Assembly: GCA_051646925.1 (NCBI GenBank) | Contig: JBOFDK010000035.1 | Span: 1-26,215, forward strand | Source: JBOFDK01 sp051646925 | Lineage (GTDB): Bacteria; Bacillota; Clostridia; Lachnospirales; Cellulosilyticaceae | Length of the DNA stretch: 26,215 nucleotides | Direction of reading: 5' to 3' | Part shown: piece after piece, positions 14,455 to 22,808 of the stretch | How positions within the stretch are numbered: position 1 is the first letter of the stretch | Layout: every line of letters begins with the position of its first letter | Translations under genes and position numbers: made by a program | Notes under the pieces: generated by a model | What the model saw: only the letters and a program-made list of their open reading frames with translations | Told to the model about the DNA's origin: nothing | Databases searched by the model: none

Positions 14455-14658
14455 AAGCTAAAGAAGTATGTAAATGAAGTTAAAGCAGGGCATCAACTAA
14501 TATATGTATATGTATATGTATAAACAAAGCTAGAGTAGAGTATCAATGAAGCTAAAGTTGTATATAGACGAAGTTGAAGTTGTCTACAAATGAAGTTAAA
14601 GTGATGCATAAATGAATATAGAGAAGTATGTAAGTAAGAATAAATTAGTATGTGCATA
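14455..14658. repeat. Degenerate tandem array with 22-bp period
   Basis: Successive 22-bp units start at 14455, 14477, 14527, 14549, 14571, 14593, 14615 and, weakly, 14637. They share a head AAGYTAAAG and a tail TATRTAAATG; unit 1 reads AAGCTAAAGAAGTATGTA then AATG. A 28-bp insert (14499-14526) with TATATG hexamers interrupts units 2 and 3. The period is not a multiple of three and no credible protein is encoded. It fills most of the 420-bp gap before the pyrophosphatase gene. Confidence 0.75.
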
Positions 14659-14698
14659 GGGATAAATAAGGTTATAAGCAAATATATAGAAATACAAA

Positions 14699-14726
14699 TT
14701 GGAGTATATAGAAATATCAGTATAAT
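14699..14726 (+). promoter_or_regulatory. Candidate promoter of the pyrophosphatase gene
   Basis: TATAAT (14721-14726) with a weak TTGGAG (14699-14704) 16 bp upstream, directly after the 22-bp repeat array and about 72 bp before the start codon. Confidence 0.45.
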
Positions 14727-14797
14727 GAAACTATATATTGCTTGATAAACAGAGTAAAATTAGATATACTAAGGCGAAAAAACTAAAGGAGGCTACT

Positions 14798-16429
14798 ATG
14801 GAAAACGATATTTATGTTTTTGGGCACCAAAATCCGGATACTGATTCAATTTGTTCGGCTATTGCGTATGCTCATTTAAAAAGTGTATTAGGATATGAAA
14901 ATGTAAAACCGGTGAGATTAGGTCAAATTGCTAAAGAGGCGAAGTTTGCACTAGATTATTTTGATGTGCAAGAACCAATGTTATTAGAAAGTATTAAGCC
15001 ACAAGTAAGTGATATGAAATATTATGTAGCACCACCAATTTATCAAGTGGATTCTGTAAAAAAAGCTTGGGATGTAATGATGACAAATAGCAGTCCAATG
15101 ACACCTATATTAAATCCAGATAATAAATTGGCTGGAATTTTATCTGTTTCTGATATTTCTAAAAAATATATAGGATTAACAGATGGAAGTGTTTTAAAGG
15201 ATCATAATACACCATTTGTAAATATACCAGCTGTATTAGATGGAAAAATCATAAGGGGTGAATATCCACATCCATATGTTAAAGGAGATGTTTACACAAC
15301 ATCATCTATAGAGTCACATGAAAAAATTCAAGAAGATGATATTGTAATTACTGGAAATAACAAAGAACAGATAGAGTTAGCTATAAAATCTGGTGCAGGT
15401 TGTGTAATTATTACAGATCAAGATATGGATAATTGCATGGTTAACAATCTGCCTGAAAGTTTATGTGCAGTAGTTTGTACGCCATATTCATTTTTTAAAA
15501 CTATAAAGATGATTTCACAAAGTATATCTGTCAAAAATTTAATTAATAAGCAAGAGCTTATATATTTTGAAACATCAGATACGATAGATGAAGTGAAAGA
15601 AACTATGATTAATTCAAGACATCGTCATTTTCCTATTTTGGACAAAGAAGGTGTAGTACAAGGTGTTATTTCAAAAAGGCATATTATAGATATTAAGAAA
15701 AAACAAGTAATTTTAGTAGATCATAATGAGCAAACTCAAAGTGCACCAGGTATTGAGCAGGCAGAAATTTTAGAAATTATAGATCATCACCGTATTGCAA
15801 ATATCAATACAGGTATACCAGTATTTGTAAGAGCAGAGCCAGTGGGTTGTACGTCTACAATTATTGCAAAAATGTATGAAGAAAATAACATAATGCCACC
15901 AAAAAGTATTGCTGGAATTATGCTTAGTGCTATTATTTCTGACACGCTATTATTTAAATCACCAACATGTACTGCAGTTGATATAAAAATGGCAGAGCGT
16001 TTAGCAAAAGTGGCTGAAGTGGATATGGATAAATATGGAATGGATTTATTAGCGGCAGGGACATCTTTAGAAGGTGTAACAGCGCAGGAATTATTAGGTA
16101 TTGATCGTAAGCAATTTGCATTAGATAAATATAATGTTTCTGTTGCTCAAATCAATACAGGAGATTTCAAAAGCATTGCTAAAATGAAAGAAGAAATTCT
16201 TGAAGAAATGAATAGCCTTATTACGAATGAAAAATTAGATGTTATTGTTTTTATGGTAACAGACCTTATAGTAGGAGGCTCGGAACTTATTGCAGTTGGT
16301 CCTGAAAAATGGATTGCAGATAATGCATTTGAGATGAAAAAAGAAGAGCTTAGTATATTTATTAAAGACGTTTATTCAAGAAAAAAACAAATAATGCCAA
16401 AATTAATGAGTGCTGTTCAAAATGTTTAA
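14798..16429 (+). CDS. ppaC: Manganese-dependent inorganic pyrophosphatase with CBS and DRTGG domains
   Basis: 543 residues, the size of regulated family II CBS-PPases. The N-terminal DHH part carries GHQNPDTDSICSAIAYA (about 8-24). A regulatory insert (about 65-300) has a CBS half, a DRTGG-like domain and a second CBS half (SRHRHFPILDKEGVVQGVIS). Then DHH continues with LVDHNE and IIDHHR (about 327-331), and DHHA2 completes the C-terminus. It hydrolyses pyrophosphate using Mn2+/Co2+; in studied relatives the insert binds adenine nucleotides that tune activity. The frame extends upstream to 14738, but AAAGGAGG (14785-14792) selects the ATG at 14798. Confidence 0.95.
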   Translation: MENDIYVFGHQNPDTDSICSAIAYAHLKSVLGYENVKPVRLGQIAKEAKFALDYFDVQEPMLLESIKPQVSDMKYYVAPPIYQVDSVKKAWDVMMTNSSPMTPILNPDNKLAGILSVSDISKKYIGLTDGSVLKDHNTPFVNIPAVLDGKIIRGEYPHPYVKGDVYTTSSIESHEKIQEDDIVITGNNKEQIELAIKSGAGCVIITDQDMDNCMVNNLPESLCAVVCTPYSFFKTIKMISQSISVKNLINKQELIYFETSDTIDEVKETMINSRHRHFPILDKEGVVQGVISKRHIIDIKKKQVILVDHNEQTQSAPGIEQAEILEIIDHHRIANINTGIPVFVRAEPVGCTSTIIAKMYEENNIMPPKSIAGIMLSAIISDTLLFKSPTCTAVDIKMAERLAKVAEVDMDKYGMDLLAAGTSLEGVTAQELLGIDRKQFALDKYNVSVAQINTGDFKSIAKMKEEILEEMNSLITNEKLDVIVFMVTDLIVGGSELIAVGPEKWIADNAFEMKKEELSIFIKDVYSRKKQIMPKLMSAVQNV

Positions 16430-16440
16430 TTTAATAGACG

Positions 16441-16469
16441 TTGATTAATGCATGTATATTGTTTATAAT
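16441..16469 (+). promoter_or_regulatory. Promoter of the DUF1858 gene
   Basis: TTGATT (16441-16446), a 17-bp spacer and TATAAT (16464-16469), about 48 bp before the start codon. The small gene can therefore be transcribed separately from ppaC. Confidence 0.65.
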
Positions 16470-16516
16470 GAAGAAGAATAATATTGAAAAATGTATATAT
16501 ATTAAGGAGACAAGTT

Positions 16517-16723
16517 ATGGCAAAACAAGTTCTAAAAGAAATGATTATCGGAGAGATTTTACAAACTGACAAAGGACTTATTCCAATTCTTATGAATTCA
16601 GGAATGCACTGCTTAGGATGCCCATCAGCACAGATGGAAACATTAGAAGAAGCATGTGTAGTTCATGGTATAGATGTTCAAAACCTTGTCAATGAAATGA
16701 ACGAATATTTAGCAACACTTTAA
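16517..16723 (+). CDS. DUF1858 small CxxC protein
   Basis: 68 residues of the DUF1858 / hybrid-cluster-protein-associated redox disulfide family. Family features are IGEILQTDKGLIPILMNSGMHCLGCPSAQMETLEEAC, with the C-x2-C pair in HCLGCPSA (about residues 32-35) and a third Cys near 46. Members are thought to act as small redox or metal proteins, and some are encoded next to hybrid cluster proteins; none is visible here, so the partner is unknown. AAGGAGA precedes the ATG at 16517 by 6 nt, excluding the longer frame from 16484. A bidirectional terminator follows. Confidence 0.88.
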   Translation: MAKQVLKEMIIGEILQTDKGLIPILMNSGMHCLGCPSAQMETLEEACVVHGIDVQNLVNEMNEYLATL

Positions 16724-16730
16724 ATAATAA

Positions 16731-16764
16731 AAAAAAACCTCTTCTACTAAGAAGAGGTTTTTTT
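16731..16764. terminator. Bidirectional terminator, DUF1858 gene / mecA
   Basis: CCTCTTCT (16738-16745) pairs with AGAAGAGG (16750-16757), loop ACTA, flanked by A7 and T7. The mecA stop codon (16763-16765) lies at the edge of the T-tract. Confidence 0.95.
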
Positions 16765-17446
16765 ATAAATGTTTAGTAAGTAAGTCTATAGCATTTGTTG
16801 GAATTATAGTTTTTCCATGTTCTAAAAGAAACGATTCATTAAGATCACTAGAAAGTCCTAAATCACCAAATTCGGAAAGTAGGCTAAATAGTACTTCTTT
16901 TTCAGTATCTTGTTTTTCGTTATTTTGAAAAATCATAAAATAACGGTCGCCGTATTTGTATAGAGATGTATCACCAAAGTAAATATGATTTATATAATGT
17001 GCTGCGCTACATATATCATCAAAGTTTTTGAAACAATACATAAATGTTTTGTTTTCTAAAACAGGTTCTTCAGCAGAATCTGAAGTTGGTGGTGTTCCCA
17101 TAAGTTCTAAGTCGGTTAGGCGATCTTCAAGTGGTTCTTTGAACGTGCGATGTGTAGGTCTTTCACCAACACCATCAAGTTTTTCATCAATTTGAGAAGG
17201 ATCCTCTACTTTTGTAATAACAATCATAATACTATCAGTTGATAGTGGGACAGCTTCTATCATTAAAGGAACATTTTCTGTTTCAAAACCAAAATTATCA
17301 TAGGCTTGTGACATCATGTCTTTAAAAAGTGCTTGTGCTTTTGAAGAGCCATATGCCAATTCGCCAATTTTAATGTTGCGATTTTGCAAATCAGAAGGGT
17401 CTAAAGTAACTCGAATTTGTGTTTCGCTTATTTTTTCGATTTTCAT
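16763..17446 (-). CDS. mecA: Adaptor protein MecA
   Basis: 227 residues, close to the usual 215-240. The N-terminal substrate-binding part starts MKIEKISETQIRVTLDPSDL and contains the motif AQALFKDMMSQAYDNFGFE (about 39-57). An acidic linker (about 85-125) leads to the ClpC-binding domain with FMYCFKNFDDICSAAHYI and DRYFMIFQN. MecA targets proteins to ClpCP and controls competence and stress regulators in Bacillus; its targets here are unknown. The ATG at 17446 has a usable spacing to AAAGGAT, whereas the GTG at 17455 abuts it. It stands alone, divergent from the GH18 gene. Confidence 0.93.
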   Translation of the reverse strand: MKIEKISETQIRVTLDPSDLQNRNIKIGELAYGSSKAQALFKDMMSQAYDNFGFETENVPLMIEAVPLSTDSIMIVITKVEDPSQIDEKLDGVGERPTHRTFKEPLEDRLTDLELMGTPPTSDSAEEPVLENKTFMYCFKNFDDICSAAHYINHIYFGDTSLYKYGDRYFMIFQNNEKQDTEKEVLFSLLSEFGDLGLSSDLNESFLLEHGKTIIPTNAIDLLTKHL

Positions 17447-17647
17447 ATAACTCACATCCTTTCGTTCTGCACCTACATATAAAAGTGCTTAAAGATATAG
17501 ATTAGTATAAAGTAATGATAAAAAAAAGTAAAGAGGATAAATGTATCAATTAAAACTATGAAATTACTATGATACTATTATATGAAGGAAGTATATATTT
17601 TAATTCATAAATAAAGATAGTTAGTTTTATGAAAATACAGGCATTTT

Positions 17648-17676
17648 TTGACGTATTAAGGTACAATATATAATAT
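17648..17676 (+). promoter_or_regulatory. Candidate promoter of the GH18 gene
   Basis: TTGACG (17648-17653) is followed by overlapping -10 candidates in ATATATAATATAT: TATAAT at 17669 (15-bp spacer) or TAATAT at 17671 (17-bp spacer). No clear sporulation sigma factor site was recognised. Confidence 0.5.
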
Positions 17677-17712
17677 ATATAGTATTATACTTATGAAAAA
17701 GGAGTTTTGAAG

Positions 17713-19386
17713 ATGATTAAAAAATTATTTCTAGGAATAGTTGTATTGGTTATTATTGGAATTAGTATTATAATTGCAGATACTCAGATGCCATCTAAAG
17801 AAAATATTAACCCACTTACATATTTTGATGAATTTAAAAGTAACCAACAAAATATGGTTTTTGAAGACACTCGTGTAGACTGGGATATGCCAGTTATAGA
17901 AAAAAATGAAGAAATATATATAGAATCGACTTGGGCAAATAAATTTATTAGTGATTATTTATTTTATGATGAAGATGAAGAAATATTTAGTATAGCAACG
18001 TTAGAAGAAGTAATTCGCGTAAATGTGAACACGAATCAAGTGATAGTTAATAATAAACCAGATTCTAGAACTATTCCACTAATAAAAGATGGAAATCGTC
18101 TTTATATAGGGGAGAGTTATATAGAAGAATTATTTGGATTTGATATAAAAAAAGGAAATGATGGAAGACTCGTATGTGCAACAGATTTGAAAATACAAAA
18201 ACAAACTGCAGAAGTAACATCAAGAAAAGATTACATTAGAACAAAACCTGATAAAAAATCACCTAGTATAGGTACGGTATTAAAAGGGGATAAATTGTTA
18301 GTATATAGTGAAAATAATGGATATTTACGAGTGCGTGATGAAAATGGAATAGTTGGATATATAAAAGAAAATAAAGTTAAAATAACAGGTGAGACAGTTG
18401 TAAAAGAAGATAAGAAATATGAAATAGAACCAATAAAAAATCCTTTAAATGATAAAGTGAAAATGGTATGGGATCAAATGACAGTTACAACAGCAGGTGA
18501 TTGGAATTCAAAAAAATATGAACCTGTTAAACATATAAATGTTATTTCACCAACATGGTTTGAATTTGCAGATGAAGAAGGTAATTTGATAAGTAGAGTA
18601 AATAAAGATTATTTAAATGCGGCGCACAATAGGGGAATTCAGGTGTGGGCATTAATGAGTCATAATTTTACAAAACCTCAGTATACAAGAGAAATTTTAA
18701 TTAGTACAACGAAAAGACAACATGTTATAGACCAATTAGTAGAAGCGGTTGTTCAGTATGATTTAGATGGTATTAATATTGATATAGAAAATATACAAGA
18801 AGATTTTTCCGCGGAATGGGTACAGTTTATGAGAGAATTATATCCACAACTAAGAGCAGTTGGAGCAACGGTATCTGTGGATATATATATGCCTTCGGCA
18901 TGGTCTAAGCATTATAGACGAGATGCAATAGGTGAAGTAGTAGATTATTTTATAGTTATGGCATATGATCAACATTGGTCGGGGTCAGAAGAAGCAGGAC
19001 CTACAGCGGGTATAAACTGGATAGAAGAAGGACTTGTGGAAAATTTAAAAGAAGTACCAAATCATAAACTTGTTTTGGGAATACCTTTCTTTACAAGATT
19101 ATGGGAAGAATCAGAAGACCAATTGATATCAAAACCGTTAGGAATAGATAGTGCTAATAAAATGGTCCAAAAATGGAAAACAGAAATTTTTTATGACCAA
19201 GAACATGCAAACCAATACACAGAAACTACAAAAGACGGTGTTACGAAAAAAATATGGTTAGAAGATATGGAATCTATGAAAAAACGTATTGAATTAATAC
19301 AGACATATAATTTGGCAGGTTTTTCAAGCTGGAAATTAGGGTTAGAAAATCATGAAGTATGGGATATTTTAAAAACAGTTAAATAA
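17713..19386 (+). CDS. SH3b and GH18 domain cell-wall hydrolase
   Basis: 557 residues. An N-terminal membrane segment (about 5-23) may be a signal anchor. Next come a domain resembling the copper-amine-oxidase N-terminal-like fold common in clostridial surface proteins (about 45-150) and a bacterial SH3 domain (about 160-220, RKDYIRTKPDKKSPSIGTVLKG). The C-terminal GH18 domain (about 245-555) has catalytic motif DGINIDIEN with the acid Glu near 359, and MAYDQHW as the conserved tyrosine motif. Expected role: glycosidase on peptidoglycan or chitin-type sugars, akin to spore-cortex enzymes such as SleL/YaaH, though no LysM is present. ATG 17713 fits AAAAAGGAG better than TTG 17707. A terminator follows. 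Confidence 0.88.
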   Translation: MIKKLFLGIVVLVIIGISIIIADTQMPSKENINPLTYFDEFKSNQQNMVFEDTRVDWDMPVIEKNEEIYIESTWANKFISDYLFYDEDEEIFSIATLEEVIRVNVNTNQVIVNNKPDSRTIPLIKDGNRLYIGESYIEELFGFDIKKGNDGRLVCATDLKIQKQTAEVTSRKDYIRTKPDKKSPSIGTVLKGDKLLVYSENNGYLRVRDENGIVGYIKENKVKITGETVVKEDKKYEIEPIKNPLNDKVKMVWDQMTVTTAGDWNSKKYEPVKHINVISPTWFEFADEEGNLISRVNKDYLNAAHNRGIQVWALMSHNFTKPQYTREILISTTKRQHVIDQLVEAVVQYDLDGINIDIENIQEDFSAEWVQFMRELYPQLRAVGATVSVDIYMPSAWSKHYRRDAIGEVVDYFIVMAYDQHWSGSEEAGPTAGINWIEEGLVENLKEVPNHKLVLGIPFFTRLWEESEDQLISKPLGIDSANKMVQKWKTEIFYDQEHANQYTETTKDGVTKKIWLEDMESMKKRIELIQTYNLAGFSSWKLGLENHEVWDILKTVK

Positions 19387-19394
19387 AAAAATTT

Positions 19395-19441
19395 AGACAA
19401 GATATCATTATTATTTATAATATGTCTTGTCTTGTTTTTTT
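19395..19441 (+). terminator. Terminator after the GH18 gene
   Basis: AGACAAGA (19395-19402) pairs with TCTTGTCT (19425-19432), followed by TG and a T-run to 19441. Confidence 0.85.
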
Positions 19442-19506
19442 TGTGGTAAACATATAAAATTCGTAGTATGATAATGTTTAATGAAGGATTTACTTGGAGG
19501 AAAATA

Positions 19507-20490
19507 ATGATTGATTCAGCAAGGTATGATAATATGGTTTATAAAAGATGCGGAAATAGTGGGTTATTATTACCGGCGATTTCATTAGGATTGTGGCATA
19601 ATTTTGGTAATGTAGATGCATATGAAAATAGCAAAGATATGGTATTGCAAGCATTCAATTTAGGAATTACACATTTTGATTTAGCGAATAATTATGGCCC
19701 ACCAGCGGGATCGGCAGAAGAAGTTTTTGGACAAATCTTACAAGAAGAACTTAAAGAGTATCGTGATGAACTTATTATTTCTACTAAAGCAGGATGGGAA
19801 ATGTGGCCTGGACCATATGGAAATAATGGATCAAGAAAATATTTATTAGCAAGTTTAGATCAAAGTCTTAAACGTATGGGGATAGATTATGTAGATATAT
19901 TTTATTCACACCGTCGTGATATAAATACACCACTTGAAGAAACTATGGGAGCTTTGGCGACAGCAGTACAACAAGGAAAAGCGTTGTATGTAGGTATTTC
20001 AAGTTACAATACACTAGATACAAAAAAAGCTTGTAGTATATTAAAAAATATGGGTGTACCATGTTTGGTGCATCAACCATCATATTCTATGTTAAATCGT
20101 GGAATAGAAGATGGACTAATAGATATGCTAAAACAAATAGGTATGGGATCAGTAGCGTTTTGTCCATTAGCGCAGGGGTTATTAACGGATAAATATTTGG
20201 GAGGCAGTATACCTGAAAATTCCCGAGCAGCTAAAGAGCATGGTGCATTAAAAGAAGAACATATTACAGAAGAAGTTTTAGATAAAGTGACAAAGCTTAA
20301 TCAAATAGCGATAAGAAGAGGGCAAACGTTAGCGCAAATGGCAATAGCATGGACGATTCGTCCAGGCGGAGTAACATCTGCAATTATAGGAGCTAGTAAT
20401 CCTCGTCAAATTGTTGAAAATGTTAAAGCGTTAGATAATATGATATTTACAGAAGAAGAACTTAATGAAATTGAAGAAATACTTAAATAA
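19507..20490 (+). CDS. yghZ: Aldo/keto reductase, YghZ-like
   Basis: 327 residues, AKR (alpha/beta)8 fold. Close to E. coli YghZ, an L-glyceraldehyde-3-phosphate reductase: shared stretches are FDLANNYGPPAGSAEE, ELIISTKAGWEMWPGPYG, GSRKYLLASLDQSLKRMG and YVDIFYSHR. The catalytic tetrad is visible as Asp in FDLANNY, the Tyr of NNYGP, the Lys of STKAG and the His of YSHR. NADPH-dependent detoxification of aldehydes is the expected role. TTGGAGG (19494-19500) selects the ATG at 19507; the frame from 19468 lacks a ribosome site. No terminator separates it from cwlD, 66 bp downstream. Confidence 0.93.
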   Translation: MIDSARYDNMVYKRCGNSGLLLPAISLGLWHNFGNVDAYENSKDMVLQAFNLGITHFDLANNYGPPAGSAEEVFGQILQEELKEYRDELIISTKAGWEMWPGPYGNNGSRKYLLASLDQSLKRMGIDYVDIFYSHRRDINTPLEETMGALATAVQQGKALYVGISSYNTLDTKKACSILKNMGVPCLVHQPSYSMLNRGIEDGLIDMLKQIGMGSVAFCPLAQGLLTDKYLGGSIPENSRAAKEHGALKEEHITEEVLDKVTKLNQIAIRRGQTLAQMAIAWTIRPGGVTSAIIGASNPRQIVENVKALDNMIFTEEELNEIEEILK

Positions 20491-20556
20491 CATGGCATTA
20501 TTTCATCACTAATCTAATACAATAAAAGAGGACAATGTATTTAGAAAGGTGAGAAT

Positions 20557-21267
20557 ATGAAAAAATATAATAATAATTTGATTGTTGTAGGATTTATTTT
20601 TTTACTAGGAGTTTGTGCATATTTTAAATTTGCAAATACAAGTGCAGAAACTTTTAACTTAGCTACGGCATCAAAAGTTGTAGTTATTGACCCAGGACAT
20701 GGGGGGTATGATCCAGGGAAAGTTGGCTCATTAGGTATTCATGAAGATGAGATTAATTTGCAAATTGGAATAAAACTAAAAGACTACTTAGAGCAGTCGG
20801 GAGCAACGGTTATTATGACTAGAATGGATGATACGTATTTAGAAGGTTCTAGTGGTGATACCCACAAAAGAAAAGATATGAGTTATAGAAAAGATGTTAT
20901 TGATACAAGTGAAGCAGATATTTTGGTAAGTATTCATCAAAACGCATTTACTCAACCTAAAGTTAAAGGGGCACAAGTTTTTTATTATAAAGGTTCTGAA
21001 AAAGCACAACTACTAGCAGATAGTATACAGGAATCTATAAAAAACAATGCTGATGCTGATAATAATCGGTCTACAAAAAGTAGTCAAGATTATTACATAT
21101 TAAAAAAGAGTGAAATGCCAGGAGTTATTATCGAATGTGGATTTTTAACTAATCTAGAAGAAGAAAAATTGCTAGTAACAGAGGAATACCAAGATAAAAT
21201 AGCGTGGGCAATTTATAGCGGTATTGTAGATTATTTTGAAAAAGTAGATGATAATGTCCAACAATAA
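20557..21267 (+). CDS. cwlD: N-acetylmuramoyl-L-alanine amidase, CwlD-type
   Basis: 236 residues, matching B. subtilis CwlD in length. An N-terminal hydrophobic helix (about 8-26) acts as signal or anchor. The Amidase_3 domain spans about 40-228, with zinc ligands in VIDPGHGGYDPG, the Glu in IHEDEINLQ and the His in LVSIHQNAF, and the catalytic Glu in VIIECGFLTN. In spore formers CwlD strips peptides so muramic-delta-lactam can form in cortex peptidoglycan. A single-domain amidase with no wall-binding repeats fits this, but a vegetative role cannot be excluded. AAAGGTGAG precedes the ATG. Convergent with the MocR gene over a shared terminator. Confidence 0.88.
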   Translation: MKKYNNNLIVVGFIFLLGVCAYFKFANTSAETFNLATASKVVVIDPGHGGYDPGKVGSLGIHEDEINLQIGIKLKDYLEQSGATVIMTRMDDTYLEGSSGDTHKRKDMSYRKDVIDTSEADILVSIHQNAFTQPKVKGAQVFYYKGSEKAQLLADSIQESIKNNADADNNRSTKSSQDYYILKKSEMPGVIIECGFLTNLEEEKLLVTEEYQDKIAWAIYSGIVDYFEKVDDNVQQ

Positions 21268-21300
21268 ATTTAGATGTATGATAAAAAATTAAAAAATTAT

Positions 21301-21346
21301 AAAAAAACAGATATGAATGTTTAATACATTCGTATCTGTTTTTTTT
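21301..21346. terminator. Bidirectional terminator, cwlD / MocR-type gene
   Basis: A 14-bp stem (21307-21320 with 21326-21339, one G-U) with loop TTAAT, flanked by A7 and a T-run. It serves both convergent genes. Confidence 0.96.
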
Positions 21347-21347
21347 G

Positions 21348-22679
21348 TTAAATTGCAGCGGTAATTGCTTCTAGTGCTTTTAATAATAAAGGCAATGTAT
21401 CATGTGTAATATTAGATAAAGAAAGACGAACGTACTTAGAAGTAGATTTAAAACAAAAAAGCTCACTAGGAGAAACTATTATGTTATATCTAAGAAAAAT
21501 TGCGATTGTATTTTCAATAGTTGTATTTAGTGGACGTATCCAAAAAAGCAAACTTTGCTTAGATGTATAACATTCGATAGTATCTGTATGAGCATCTAAA
21601 AATTGTTTTACAGTTTCATGAAAAGAATGCATCATTTCATGAAGTTTTAGTTTTAGACTAGCAAATGCATTAGATTGCATATAAAAATATAAAACACGTT
21701 CGTTGAAAGTGTATTCATAATTATTTAGTAAACGAGAAGTTAGCATTTTTGGAAGTGCGACAAAACTATATTGTAAGTGAGGTAAATATAATTTTGAAAA
21801 ATGATATAAAAATATAACGCAATCATCTTTATCTAAAGAAAATAATGGTTTTAGAGGCACTGTATCGTGAACGAAATCGTTATAAGTACCATCTTCAATT
21901 AAAAAACAATTATGTAGTTTTGCAAGCCGCAAAAGTTCTGATTTTGTTTTTTCGCTATAGTGAATGCCAGTAGGATTTTGAACATATGACGATAGCCAAA
22001 TAAAAGAAGTTTTGTTTTTTGATAATTCTAACTCTAGATGCGGTATAGACATACCTTCATTAGTCATAGGTATTTCAACGATTTTTGTACCACGAGATTT
22101 GAGATAAGATGTATAAGTCAAATCATGGTGAGCTTCGACACATATCGTATTATTTGGATGCATTTGAATAAGATTTATTAAAAAATTTGAAAATGAATTA
22201 ACTATATGCAGTTGTGCAGTAGGCACTTTTACACCGGCTGAAGTAAGAAACTTACAAGCATATTCACGAATGGTAGTTTGTTCTCTGCGCAAAGGATCTG
22301 AAAAAGCATTCCATCCTTCAGTATGAGCAATAGTAGTTAATAAATTTTGTAATAAATCTGTAGAAAAAATTTCTTTTGGAAAACTTAACGAACTACAAGG
22401 AATGGGCTTTGGTTGTTCGGTAGTTGGCCCAAAAAGAGTTGAACCAACATAGGTTCCGCTCCCCATATGTGCATTAACAAGTCCTTGATTTTCTAATCTT
22501 TTATACGCACTAACTACAGTATCACGATTAATATGTAGTTTAGAAGAAAGCAAACGAATAGTCGGAAGCTTTGTTTTAGGTGGAAGAGTGCCAGATTTTA
22601 TTAATTTGGAAAGCTCTTCTGCGAGTTGGACATATAGGGGCGTCGGGTCATTTTTTGAAAGTCTAATAGCACAAAACAT
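21348..22679 (-). CDS. MocR-type regulator (GntR HTH fused to class I aminotransferase)
   Basis: 443 residues, usual for MocR/PdxR-type proteins. The GntR winged helix (about 10-78) shows PLYVQLAEELSKLIKSGTLPP, KLPTIRLLSSKLHINRDTVVSAYKRLE and MGSGTYV. A fold type I PLP domain follows, with SSYVQNPTGIHYS, FLIEDGTYNDF and the PLP-lysine motif HFSK (about K296). Such proteins use PLP or an amino donor as effector; subgroups control vitamin B6, GABA or cell-wall genes, and the target here is unknown. AAGGAGGA lies 7 nt before the ATG at 22679; the longer frame (22733) was rejected. No metabolic partner gene is adjacent, and divergent control is impossible because the neighbour upstream is also on -. 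Confidence 0.92.
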   Translation of the reverse strand: MFCAIRLSKNDPTPLYVQLAEELSKLIKSGTLPPKTKLPTIRLLSSKLHINRDTVVSAYKRLENQGLVNAHMGSGTYVGSTLFGPTTEQPKPIPCSSLSFPKEIFSTDLLQNLLTTIAHTEGWNAFSDPLRREQTTIREYACKFLTSAGVKVPTAQLHIVNSFSNFLINLIQMHPNNTICVEAHHDLTYTSYLKSRGTKIVEIPMTNEGMSIPHLELELSKNKTSFIWLSSYVQNPTGIHYSEKTKSELLRLAKLHNCFLIEDGTYNDFVHDTVPLKPLFSLDKDDCVIFLYHFSKLYLPHLQYSFVALPKMLTSRLLNNYEYTFNERVLYFYMQSNAFASLKLKLHEMMHSFHETVKQFLDAHTDTIECYTSKQSLLFWIRPLNTTIENTIAIFLRYNIIVSPSELFCFKSTSKYVRLSLSNITHDTLPLLLKALEAITAAI

Positions 22680-22780
22680 AATGTTGTCCTCCTTATTAAT
22701 ATAATATATTACTGGAATGTAAAAAATATCCATATTTAAGGAAAAGAGTGAAAATATAAAATAAAAAGTTGCTAAAATAT

Positions 22781-22806
22781 AAAAAAAAAGAAGGTATAAC
22801 CTTCTT
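22781..22806 (-). terminator. Terminator of the dnaD-dnaC operon
   Basis: AAGAAGGT (22788-22795) pairs with ACCTTCTT (22799-22806), loop ATA. On the reverse strand it lies just after the dnaC stop and is followed by a U-run (A-tract 22781-22787). Confidence 0.9.
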
Positions 22807-22808
22807 TT

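Noticed and set aside
14455..14658. CRISPR array
   Set aside because: Units are degenerate throughout and contiguous, without conserved repeats separated by unique spacers, and no cas gene is present.
14493..14681. Reverse-strand 62-codon frame
   Set aside because: It arises from the TATATG hexamers and the 22-bp array, with no homology or ribosome site seen.
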